The notes under the pieces were generated by a model. The model was given only the letters and a program-made list of their open reading frames with translations, searched no databases and was not told the DNA's origin. A DNA stretch of 16,776 nt, from NCBI GenBank assembly GCA_002454415.1, contig DKIT01000151.1:1-16776 (forward strand), given 5' to 3'. This document shows positions 1-6,912 of this stretch, piece by piece (within the stretch, counting starts at the first letter, position 1; every line of letters begins with the position of its first letter). The stretch is from Sphingobacterium sp. UBA6711 (lineage in GTDB: Bacteria; Bacteroidota; Bacteroidia; Sphingobacteriales; Sphingobacteriaceae). Made by a program: the position numbers and the translations under genes.

Positions 1-680
1 TCTTCATCGATAATATCTTCCGTTTTACACAAGCGGGTTCCGAAGTATCAGCCCTTTTAGGTCGTATGCCATCAGCGGTAGGTTACCAACCAACATTGGC
101 AACAGAAATGGGTTTAATGCAAGAGCGTATTACTTCAACTAAAAACGGATCTATCACTTCAGTTCAAGCTGTATATGTTCCTGCCGATGACTTAACTGAC
201 CCTGCTCCAGCGACAACATTCGCTCACTTGGATGCAACGACAGTATTGTCTCGTAAAATTGCTGAGTTAGGTATCTACCCTGCTGTGGATCCTTTGGATT
301 CTACATCACGTATTCTTTCTCCTGCCGTTTTAGGTAACGAACACTATAATACTGCACAACGTGTAAAAGAAATTCTTCAACGCTACAAAGAGCTACAAGA
401 TATCATTGCCATCTTAGGTATGGACGAATTATCAGAAGAAGATAAACAAACTGTACACCGCGCACGTCGTGTACAACGTTTCTTATCTCAACCTTTCCAC
501 GTTGCAGAGCAATTTACAGGTTTAAAAGGTGTATTGGTAGACATCAAAGATACCATCAAAGGTTTCAATATGATCATTGACGGTGAAGTAGATGAGTATC
601 CAGAAGCTGCCTTCAACTTAGTAGGTAACATTGATGATGCTATCGAAAAAGGTAAAAAATTATTAGCAGAAGCAGTGTAA
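1..680 (+). CDS. atpD: ATP synthase F1 subunit beta, 3' part (partial)
   Basis: This is the C-terminal part, about 225 residues, of the catalytic beta subunit of F1Fo ATP synthase, which makes ATP on the cytoplasmic face of the membrane using the proton or ion gradient. The frame is open from base 3 to the stop at 678-680, and the 5' end lies outside the window, so the ATG at 66 is an internal methionine. Family motifs visible are FIDNIFRFTQAGSEVSALLG followed by RMPSAVGYQPTLATEMG (the GYQPTLA segment lies near the catalytic nucleotide site), DDLTDPAPATTFAHLDA, GIYPAVDPLDSTSR, and the helical C-terminal domain with DELSEEDK and RRVQRFLSQPF. The P-loop lies upstream and is not visible. atpC follows after 26 bases, so the two are surely co-transcribed. 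The identification is essentially certain from direct similarity to the bacterial beta subunit. Confidence 0.98.
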   Translation, partial: FIDNIFRFTQAGSEVSALLGRMPSAVGYQPTLATEMGLMQERITSTKNGSITSVQAVYVPADDLTDPAPATTFAHLDATTVLSRKIAELGIYPAVDPLDSTSRILSPAVLGNEHYNTAQRVKEILQRYKELQDIIAILGMDELSEEDKQTVHRARRVQRFLSQPFHVAEQFTGLKGVLVDIKDTIKGFNMIIDGEVDEYPEAAFNLVGNIDDAIEKGKKLLAEAV

Positions 681-706
681 CGCCTCAAATCTTATATCGA
701 AGAATA

Positions 707-955
707 ATGAAATTAACAATTATCACTCCAGACAAATTAGCATTCGAAGGCGAAGTAACAGCTGTTACTGTACCCGGCACTGCGGGCTCTTTCCAAATTC
801 TGAAAGATCACGCTGCCATTGTTTCTACTTTGGAAGATGGAAAAGTAATTATTCAACAAGGTAAAGGTGAACAAGAAGTGTTCATTAAAGGTGGTGTTGT
901 GGAAGCAAAAGACAATGTCATTACCGTGCTTGCTGAAGGAATTATCGGAGATTAA
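707..955 (+). CDS. atpC: ATP synthase F1 subunit epsilon, short form
   Basis: This 82-residue protein is the epsilon subunit of the F1 central stalk, which joins gamma to the c-ring and can regulate ATP hydrolysis. The sequence shows the N-terminal beta-sandwich typical of the family: MKLTIITPDKLAFEGEV at the start, VPGTAGSFQILKDHAAIVST at about residues 22-42, then the GGVVEAKDNVITVLAEG strand region. It stops at about residue 82, whereas the E. coli subunit is near 139 residues, so the C-terminal two-helix domain that inhibits ATP hydrolysis is absent. The gene ends cleanly in TAA just before a terminator, so this looks like a naturally short form rather than a frameshift; short epsilon subunits are usual in Bacteroidetes. 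It lies 26 bases after atpD and is the last gene of its operon. Confidence 0.95.
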   Translation: MKLTIITPDKLAFEGEVTAVTVPGTAGSFQILKDHAAIVSTLEDGKVIIQQGKGEQEVFIKGGVVEAKDNVITVLAEGIIGD

Positions 956-978
956 ATCAAATCGATTTTATAAAATTT

Positions 979-1015
979 AAAAGCTTCCGATAGAAATATC
1001 GGAAGCTTTTTTTTT
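979..1015 (+). terminator. Intrinsic terminator of the atp operon
   Basis: A perfect stem (981-991 pairing with 998-1008, extended by two A-T pairs) encloses a six-base loop and runs into an unbroken T tract at 1007-1015. It lies 23 bases after the atpC stop codon. It should separate ATP synthase transcription from the ilv genes. Confidence 0.93.
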
Positions 1016-1157
1016 AAAGTTTTTTTGACATTCTCTTCATTTTAGGAAGAAAATTGGCCATTGTAACAAAAAATAATTTTTAGACCATGTAGACCAATTT
1101 TAAATATGGTATACGACTGACAAAATATAAAATCATAAACTACACAATATTTAAGAT

Positions 1158-1192
1158 TAAAATTTTGAAAATTTTTAAATATCAAAATTTTA
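1158..1192. repeat. A+T-rich inverted repeat upstream of the ilvE promoter
   Basis: An 11-base arm TAAAATTTTGA (1158-1168) is matched perfectly by its reverse complement at 1182-1192 across a 13-base spacer. It ends 29 bases before the candidate -33 element. This could be a dimeric-regulator site or a DNA-bending tract, but such A+T-only symmetry also arises by chance in sequence of this composition. Confidence 0.4.
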
Positions 1193-1221
1193 TTTTAAAT
1201 AGAAAATTCACACTTTACCTA

Positions 1222-1251
1222 TTGCCAATTATTGTAATTCCTGCTACCTTG
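1222..1251 (+). promoter_or_regulatory. Candidate Bacteroidetes promoter for the ilvE operon
   Basis: TTG at 1222-1224 is followed after 20 bases by TACCTTG at 1245-1251. This resembles the Bacteroidetes primary sigma consensus (TTG, about 19 bases, TAnnTTTG), one T short in the -7 box. Transcription would start near 1257, giving an ilvE leader of roughly 97 bases. It is the only good match I see between the atp terminator and ilvE. Confidence 0.5.
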
Positions 1252-1353
1252 AGGAAATGAAAATAGGGCCTCTTCGCGAAAGCATGAGATCATATGATTT
1301 ACCACCAAGAACCAGAACTAAGGGAAATATTTAATAGGGTAAATTTTTGGGTT

Positions 1354-2244
1354 ATGAAATATTACGACAAAGACACATTGATCTATTTGGATGGAGCTTT
1401 TGTAAAGGCTTCTGAAGCTGCATTGAATCCCTTCGCGCAATCGCTCCACTATGGCTACGCTGTATTCGATGGTCTGCGTGCGTACAACACCCACAATGGT
1501 CCACGTATCTTTAAGGCTGACAAGCATTTTGACCGATTAAAAAAATCCTGCGAGGCAGTCAATATCCCTTACCAATGGAGCAACCGGGAACTCATTGACA
1601 AATGTTATGAGCTTTTGGCCGTTAATAACTTGCGCGAGGCTTACATCCGTCCATTGGTGCTCACTGGTTCAAATATGCACCTAACCTCATCTACCGAAGC
1701 AAATCTAATGATAGCCGCCTGGGAATGGGGACCTTACCTTGGTCAAAACCTTTTACGGGTATGTATCTCTGATATTAAAAGACCCAATCCAAAGTCGTTT
1801 AAAACCGACTCAAAAATATCGGGACAATACGTTAACTCGATTCTTGCTACAACAGAAGCCATCAAAAAAGGTTATGACGAAGCATTAATGCTCGACCATG
1901 AAGGTTACGTTGCCCAAGCGTCCAGTGAAAATATTTTCATCGAAAAGGATTTCAAAATCTATACACCGCCCACGAAGAATATCTTCCCGGGCATTACACG
2001 CCAGACCGTAAAAAACATCTGCAAAAAACTGAATTTCGAAGTCGTTGAAAAGCAACTGACCGTAGAAGATATTTATACTGCAGATAGCGCTTTCTTATGT
2101 GGGACCGCCGCAGAAATAATCGGAATCAAACAAGTCGATGATGTCATCTATAAAGAAGCGTGGGAACATAGCATCGGTGCATCAATCCAAAGAAGATATA
2201 AAAATTTAGTATTAGAGAACGAAAATTATGAAGTCATCATCTAA
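1354..2244 (+). CDS. ilvE: Branched-chain amino acid aminotransferase
   Basis: This 296-residue fold-type IV PLP enzyme transfers the amino group between glutamate and the 2-oxo acids of valine, leucine and isoleucine, the last step of all three pathways. Visible features are YLDGAFV near the N terminus, HYGYAVFDGLRAY (about 32-44), the PLP lysine in KISGQY (K154), the GYDEALMLD segment (about 173-181), SSENIF (190-195) and FPGITRQTV (211-219). The frame is open from an ATG at 1294, but the family similarity begins at MKYYDKDTLIYLDG, so I chose the ATG at 1354; the 20 extra upstream residues look unlike the family. It is the first gene of the ilv/leu run, and ilvD starts 13 bases after its stop. 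D-amino-acid or aminodeoxychorismate enzymes share the fold, but the ilv context and the motifs favour IlvE strongly. Confidence 0.94.
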   Translation: MKYYDKDTLIYLDGAFVKASEAALNPFAQSLHYGYAVFDGLRAYNTHNGPRIFKADKHFDRLKKSCEAVNIPYQWSNRELIDKCYELLAVNNLREAYIRPLVLTGSNMHLTSSTEANLMIAAWEWGPYLGQNLLRVCISDIKRPNPKSFKTDSKISGQYVNSILATTEAIKKGYDEALMLDHEGYVAQASSENIFIEKDFKIYTPPTKNIFPGITRQTVKNICKKLNFEVVEKQLTVEDIYTADSAFLCGTAAEIIGIKQVDDVIYKEAWEHSIGASIQRRYKNLVLENENYEVII

Positions 2245-2257
2245 CGGCGAAAACACA

Positions 2258-3928
2258 ATGAACAAATACAGCCGTACATTTACACAAGACGAAACGCAAC
2301 CTGCTGCAAAAGCAATGCTTTATGGTATCGGTCTTACAGATGCCGACATGGACAAAGCACAGGTCGGTATTGCCAGCATGGGATATGATGGTAATACGTG
2401 TAATATGCACTTAAATGATTTGGCACAAATCGTCAAGAAGGGCGTTTGGAACAATGATTTAGTGGGTTTGACCTTTGGAACCATTGGCGTCAGCGACGGT
2501 ATGAGCAATGGTACAGACGGTATGCGTTATTCTTTGGTAAGCCGTGATGTGATTGCCGATAGCATCGAAACGATCTGTGGCGGACAATATTATGATGGCT
2601 TGATCTCTATTCCTGGCTGTGACAAAAACATGCCTGGTGCAATTATGGCAATGGCCCGTTTGGACCGCCCTTCTTTGATGGTATATGGAGGTACTATTGC
2701 TCCAGGCCACTACAAAGGCGAAGAATTAAATATTGTGTCGGCATTTGAAGCATTGGGACAACGCATCTGCGGAAATCTTTCTGACGAAGACTATGAAGGC
2801 ATCATCAAACATACTTGTCCTGGCGCTGGTGCGTGTGGTGGTATGTATACAGCCAACACCATGGCTTCTGCCATCGAAGCTTTGGGAATGAGTCTACCTT
2901 ACTCATCTTCCAACCCTGCGATCTCCGAAGAAAAGAAAAATGAATGTTTAGAAGCAGGTAAGCATATCCGTACCCTGCTTGAGAAAGATATCAAACCATC
3001 TGATATCATGACACGTAAAGCATTTGAAAACGCGCTACGTACCATTGTTATCTTGGGTGGTAGTACCAATGCTGTACTTCACTTCATTGCGATCGGTAAA
3101 GCTGTCGGTGTAGACATCACGCAAGACGACTTCCAACGTATGAGCGATGAAACCCCTGTATTGGCTGACTTCAAACCATCTGGTAAATACTTGATGCAAG
3201 ATCTTCAGCAATTTGGTGGAACTCCGGCTGTCATGAAATATCTTTTAAATGAAGGTTTACTTCATGGTGACTGTATCACGGTAACAGGAAAAACGGTCGC
3301 TGAGAACTTGGCTGATGTTAAATCAATCATGGAATATGATCAACCAATTATCAAACCATTGAGCGATCCTATTAAGGCTACAGGACACTTACAGATTCTT
3401 TACGGAAACTTAGCAGAGAAAGGTTCTGTTGCCAAGATTTCCGGCAAAGAAGGTGAAAAATTCACTGGTCCTGCACGCGTATTCGATGGAGAGCATGATT
3501 TAGTAGCGGGCATCGCATCTGGTAGAATCAAACCAGGAGATGTTGTCGTGATCAAAAATGAAGGTCCTGTTGGAGCGCCAGGCATGCCTGAAATGCTTAA
3601 ACCAACCTCTTTGATTATTGGTGCCGGCCTTGGTAAATCTGTTGCTTTAATTACCGATGGTCGTTTCTCCGGTGGAACACATGGTTTTGTCGTAGGACAT
3701 ATCACCCCAGAATCTTACAAAGGCGGATTGATCGGTCTGGTAAATGATGATGACATTATCGAGATCGATGCAGTGAATAATAGCATCAATGTGCTGATTT
3801 CTGATGAAGAGATCGCGCAACGCCGTGCCGCTTGGGTACAACCAGCGTTAAAAGTTAGCAAAGGAGTTTTATACAAATACGCTAAAACTGTTGCCGATGC
3901 CTCAGAAGGCTGTGTAACGGATCAATAG
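2258..3928 (+). CDS. ilvD: Dihydroxy-acid dehydratase
   Basis: This 556-residue iron-sulfur enzyme dehydrates 2,3-dihydroxyisovalerate and 2,3-dihydroxy-3-methylvalerate to the oxo-acid precursors of valine and isoleucine. Three likely cluster cysteines are visible: GNTCNMHL (C48), PGCDKNMPG (C120, followed by the D-K pair of the Mg site) and GACGGMYTANTMA (C192). The C-terminal half has the ITDGRFSGGTHGFVVGHITP motif. The middle segment CPGAGACGGMYTANT resembles plant and mycobacterial enzymes rather than the E. coli form (CGSCSGMFTANS), suggesting the [2Fe-2S] type. The frame extends to an ATG at 2228 overlapping ilvE, but the conserved N terminus is NKYSRTFTQDETQPAAKAML, so the start at 2258 is preferred. 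A 118-base spacer with an inverted repeat separates it from ilvB. Confidence 0.96.
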   Translation: MNKYSRTFTQDETQPAAKAMLYGIGLTDADMDKAQVGIASMGYDGNTCNMHLNDLAQIVKKGVWNNDLVGLTFGTIGVSDGMSNGTDGMRYSLVSRDVIADSIETICGGQYYDGLISIPGCDKNMPGAIMAMARLDRPSLMVYGGTIAPGHYKGEELNIVSAFEALGQRICGNLSDEDYEGIIKHTCPGAGACGGMYTANTMASAIEALGMSLPYSSSNPAISEEKKNECLEAGKHIRTLLEKDIKPSDIMTRKAFENALRTIVILGGSTNAVLHFIAIGKAVGVDITQDDFQRMSDETPVLADFKPSGKYLMQDLQQFGGTPAVMKYLLNEGLLHGDCITVTGKTVAENLADVKSIMEYDQPIIKPLSDPIKATGHLQILYGNLAEKGSVAKISGKEGEKFTGPARVFDGEHDLVAGIASGRIKPGDVVVIKNEGPVGAPGMPEMLKPTSLIIGAGLGKSVALITDGRFSGGTHGFVVGHITPESYKGGLIGLVNDDDIIEIDAVNNSINVLISDEEIAQRRAAWVQPALKVSKGVLYKYAKTVADASEGCVTDQ

Positions 3929-3941
3929 AAAATAAAAAACA

Positions 3942-3988
3942 GAGACATTAAGCAAATAGAGACCTAAACAAGCGACGCTTGATGTCTC
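3942..3988 (+). repeat. Inverted repeat in the ilvD-ilvB spacer
   Basis: GAGACATTAAGC (3942-3953) pairs with GCTTGATGTCTC (3977-3988) over all 12 positions with one G-U wobble, around a 23-base loop. No T tract follows, so it is not a standard terminator. The 118-base spacer is the longest gap inside the ilv half of the run before ilvC-leuC. It may be an RNA processing or stability element, or a copy of an interspersed repeat. Confidence 0.5.
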
Positions 3989-4046
3989 AGATCTAATATC
4001 TAAATACTAAAAAGACTGAATAATCAACAATAAAAAAATCAACGTA

Positions 4047-5789
4047 ATGAGTACACTGGAAATAACAGAAAATAAGGCCGCTACAGCGCAGCAAACTCCG
4101 ACACAAATTTCGGGATCGAAAGCTGTATTGGAGGCCTTATTGAGCGAAGGAGTTGATACCGTATTTGGTTATCCTGGAGGCGCAATTATGCCGATCTATG
4201 ATGCCCTTTATGATTATACGGATCGTCTGAAGCATATTTTAGTGCGCCATGAACAAGGTGGAATCCACGCGGCGCAAGGTTATGCAAGAACTTCAGGTCG
4301 TACAGGCGTCGTCTTTGCGACAAGTGGCCCTGGAGCAACAAACCTAGTTACTGGACTGGCAGATGCCATGATCGATAGTAACCCTATCGTCTGTGTCACA
4401 GGTCAGGTCTTTGCTTCACTCTTGGGAACAGATGCTTTTCAGGAAACAGATGTCATCAATATCACGGCACCGGTCACCAAATGGAACTACCAAGTCACCG
4501 ACGCAACTGAAATTCCAGCTGCACTCGCAAAAGCATTTTATATCGCCAGCACAGGTCGTCCAGGACCAGTATTGATTGATATCACCAAAAATGCACAGCT
4601 ACAATTGTTCGATTACTTCGGGTACGAAAAATGTAACCATGTGCGTAGCTATAGACCTGCACCACAAGTTCGTAAAGAATATATTGAGCAGGCGGCCGAG
4701 TTAATCAACAATGCAAAAAAACCATTTGTTCTTTTTGGACAAGGGATCATTCTTGGAAAAGCAGAGGAAGAATTCAAAACGTTTATCGAGAAAACCGGAA
4801 TTCCTTCCGCAGCAACTGTTATGGGCTTAAGTGCACTTCCAACGGATCATAAACTCCACGTGGGCATGTTAGGGATGCATGGTAACTATGCACCAAATGT
4901 CATGACCAATGAATGTGATGTCTTAATAGCCATCGGTATGCGTTTCGATGACCGTGTAACAGGTCGTTTGGACAAATATGCCAAACAGGCGAAAGTAATC
5001 CACCTGGATATCGACCCGGCTGAGATTGACAAAAACGTACAGACAACCGTACCTGTATGGGGCGACTGTAAGGAGTCACTTCCAATGCTGACGGAATTGG
5101 TAAATGCAACGGATCATTCTGCATGGTTAGCACAGTTCCGCGAACTTGAAAAAGAAGAAATTAAGGAGGTCATCCAAAATGAACTTCATCCACAAACGGA
5201 TATCATGACCATGGGTGAGGTCATCAATGTACTGAATGAATTGACGGGTGGTGATGCGATCATTACAACGGACGTCGGTCAACACCAAATGGTATCTTGC
5301 CGTTATGCTAAATTCAACAACAGCAAATCGAATGTAACCTCAGGAGGTTTAGGAACGATGGGATTTGGTCTTCCAGCAGCTATTGGTGCCTGGTATGGTG
5401 CCCCTGAGAAAACTGTCGTAGCAATCATCGGTGATGGCGGTATACAAATGACGATCCAAGAGCTCGGAACGATTATGCAATTTGGCGCAAAAGTCAAAAT
5501 CATGATCCTCAACAATGAATTCTTGGGCATGGTACGCCAGTGGCAGCAATTGTTCCATGACAGACGTTATTCTTTCGTGAACATTACCAGTCCAGACTTC
5601 GTTGCTGTCGCCAAGGGCTATTATATCGATGGACAGAAGATCTCAGAGAGAAAAGATCTTCGTAATGCGCTGAAAACTATGATTGATCATGACGGAGCCT
5701 ATTTACTGGAAGTTATGGTCGGTAAGGAAAACAATGTATTCCCAATGGTTGCCCAAGGAACATCGGTATCTGAAATACGTTTAAAGTAG
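4047..5789 (+). CDS. ilvB: Acetolactate synthase large (catalytic) subunit
   Basis: This 580-residue ThDP-dependent enzyme condenses two pyruvates to acetolactate, or pyruvate with 2-oxobutanoate to acetohydroxybutanoate, the first common step of valine and isoleucine synthesis. Domain order is the usual one: an N-terminal PYR domain with VFGYPGGAIMPIYDAL and the catalytic glutamate in RHEQGG (E69), a central FAD-type domain, and a C-terminal PP domain. The ThDP-Mg motif starts GDGG at 462-465 and ends with ILNN at 487-490. LGMVRQWQQLF, typical of anabolic AHAS, lies about 494-504. The first 20 or so residues are a poorly conserved lead. The 8-base gap to ilvN shows it is the catalytic half of a regulated AHAS holoenzyme. 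Other ThDP enzymes such as glyoxylate carboligase are excluded by the RQWQ segment and the context. Confidence 0.97.
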   Translation: MSTLEITENKAATAQQTPTQISGSKAVLEALLSEGVDTVFGYPGGAIMPIYDALYDYTDRLKHILVRHEQGGIHAAQGYARTSGRTGVVFATSGPGATNLVTGLADAMIDSNPIVCVTGQVFASLLGTDAFQETDVINITAPVTKWNYQVTDATEIPAALAKAFYIASTGRPGPVLIDITKNAQLQLFDYFGYEKCNHVRSYRPAPQVRKEYIEQAAELINNAKKPFVLFGQGIILGKAEEEFKTFIEKTGIPSAATVMGLSALPTDHKLHVGMLGMHGNYAPNVMTNECDVLIAIGMRFDDRVTGRLDKYAKQAKVIHLDIDPAEIDKNVQTTVPVWGDCKESLPMLTELVNATDHSAWLAQFRELEKEEIKEVIQNELHPQTDIMTMGEVINVLNELTGGDAIITTDVGQHQMVSCRYAKFNNSKSNVTSGGLGTMGFGLPAAIGAWYGAPEKTVVAIIGDGGIQMTIQELGTIMQFGAKVKIMILNNEFLGMVRQWQQLFHDRRYSFVNITSPDFVAVAKGYYIDGQKISERKDLRNALKTMIDHDGAYLLEVMVGKENNVFPMVAQGTSVSEIRLK

Positions 5790-5797
5790 AATTTGAA

Positions 5798-6388
5798 ATG
5801 GAAAAACAAGAATATACCATCACCCTATATACAGAGAATTCGATCGGTCTCATCGGTCGGATCTCAACAATATTTTCAAGAAGAAAAATCAATATTGAAA
5901 GCTTGAATACCTCCCCTTCTGAAGTAGAAGGGATACACCGCTTTACCATCGTCATTACAGAGGCAGAAGATGTGCTGCGCAAGCTTTGCCGCCAATTGGA
6001 AAAACAGATTGATATTCTCAAAGCTTACTATAACACCAATGATGAAGTCATCTGGCAAGAACAAGCCTTATACAAAGTCCCTGCGGATGTTGTCAATGAG
6101 AAAGTTTATGTCGAACGTTTGTTACGTCAATATGGTGCCAATGTCGTTGTGATCCGGAATGATTATATCGTTTTCGAAACCGCAGGTCACCGCGAGGAGA
6201 TCGATAAGTTGACAGAAGAATTAACCAAGTATGGTTTGATCGAATTTGTGCGTGGCGCTCGTATCGCCATCATTAAAGATAGCGCTGGCTTCCACTCTAA
6301 ATTGGTTCAGTTTGAAGCACAGGAACCATCTGAAGAAATCGTTGAAAATGAATATCTCGACAAACGGGATGATGTATTTACGATGTAA
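5798..6388 (+). CDS. ilvN: Acetolactate synthase small (regulatory) subunit
   Basis: This 196-residue protein is the regulatory subunit of AHAS; it stimulates the catalytic subunit and normally confers feedback inhibition by valine or other branched-chain amino acids. The N-terminal ACT domain spans about residues 4-78, with LYTENSIGLIGRISTIFSRR, INIESLNTSPSEVEGIHRFT, and the glycine at the effector-binding turn (NSIGLIGR). The second domain (about 88-175) includes VNEKVYVERLLRQYGANVV and the VRGARIAIIKDS segment. An acidic tail, rich in E and D, extends about 20 residues beyond the usual end; the E. coli IlvH subunit is near 163 residues. It starts 8 bases after ilvB and is followed after 14 bases by the DinB-like gene. 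The ilvN/ilvH naming is a matter of convention here. Confidence 0.95.
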   Translation: MEKQEYTITLYTENSIGLIGRISTIFSRRKINIESLNTSPSEVEGIHRFTIVITEAEDVLRKLCRQLEKQIDILKAYYNTNDEVIWQEQALYKVPADVVNEKVYVERLLRQYGANVVVIRNDYIVFETAGHREEIDKLTEELTKYGLIEFVRGARIAIIKDSAGFHSKLVQFEAQEPSEEIVENEYLDKRDDVFTM

Positions 6389-6402
6389 GCATCAAAAATA
6401 AT

Positions 6403-6867
6403 ATGCAAGAAACATTTAAATTTATCTTAAAATCACGTCAAAAGTTTATTGAATTAATTGACGGTCTTTCCATTGAACAGCTGAACAAAATTCCCGCGGG
6501 ATTTAACAACAATATCATCTGGAACTTTGCGCATATTGTCGTCAGCACACAGACGCTAGTCTATGTACGTACCGGCATCAAGGCAGACACCGCTTGGGTA
6601 AAATACAACGAAGACTATAAAAAGGATACCAAACCAACCCGTTTTGTTGAACAAGCGGAGATTGATGAATTGAAAGAAATCGCAATCCGCAGTATCGAAC
6701 AAATTGCCACTGACTATGAAAACGGTGTTTTCGGAGAAATCACCTCTTTTTCAACGGCAACTTATGGCTATCCAATGGATACCATTGAAGAAGTTATCGC
6801 CCTGACATCAGGACACGATAACGTGCATTTCGGTTACGCCATGGCGCAACGCAAATTAGTACAATAA
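6403..6867 (+). CDS. DinB-like four-helix protein embedded in the ilv operon
   Basis: A 154-residue all-helical protein with features of the DinB/YfiT-like putative metalloenzyme superfamily (DinB_2-like). The three-histidine metal-site pattern is present: WNFAHIV (H44) and SGHDNVHFGY (H138 and H142). LIDGLSIEQLNKIPAGFNNN near the start matches the superfamily's first helix and loop, including the PxGxxN region. There is no signal peptide or membrane segment, so it should be cytoplasmic. It lies 14 bases after ilvN and 45 bases before ilvC, on the same strand, so it is very probably co-transcribed with AHAS and KARI. Some relatives are thiol-dependent transferases (bacillithiol or mycothiol S-transferases), but most are uncharacterised, and nothing in the sequence tells the substrate. 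A direct role in branched-chain amino acid synthesis is only suggested by position. Confidence 0.82.
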   Translation: MQETFKFILKSRQKFIELIDGLSIEQLNKIPAGFNNNIIWNFAHIVVSTQTLVYVRTGIKADTAWVKYNEDYKKDTKPTRFVEQAEIDELKEIAIRSIEQIATDYENGVFGEITSFSTATYGYPMDTIEEVIALTSGHDNVHFGYAMAQRKLVQ

Positions 6868-6912
6868 TTAAAATAAATAATCAACAACCCATAACAGAAA
6901 GAAAGTAAAACA

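Larger units (their letters stand above)
1016..1353 (+). other. A+T-rich intergenic regulatory region between the atp terminator and ilvE
   Basis: No convincing gene lies here. The region is strongly A+T-rich around 1060-1205. It holds a direct repeat TAGACCA (1081-1087 and 1090-1096, nine-base period), an A+T inverted repeat at 1158-1192, a candidate promoter at 1222-1251, and about 100 bases of probable ilvE leader. A 25-codon open frame (1257-1334) and an in-frame upstream ATG for ilvE (1294) both lie within the leader; neither is supported as a gene or start by family similarity. I see no terminator-antiterminator pair or T-box-like structure by eye. Confidence 0.6.

Noticed and set aside
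1294..1353. N-terminal extension of ilvE from the ATG at 1294
   Set aside because: The 20 extra residues do not resemble the aminotransferase N terminus, while MKYYDKDTLIYLDG at 1354 does.
1016..1353. T-box, leucine leader-peptide attenuator or other riboswitch before ilvE
   Set aside because: I found no run of Leu, Val or Ile codons and no terminator/antiterminator pair in the leader, and no T-box signature.
2459..2710. Open frame of about 83 codons on the minus strand inside ilvD
   Set aside because: It is a shadow of the strongly conserved ilvD frame, has no recognisable similarity and no start region. The same holds for the other antisense and out-of-frame open frames inside ilvB, ilvC, leuC, leuB, leuA and ilvA.
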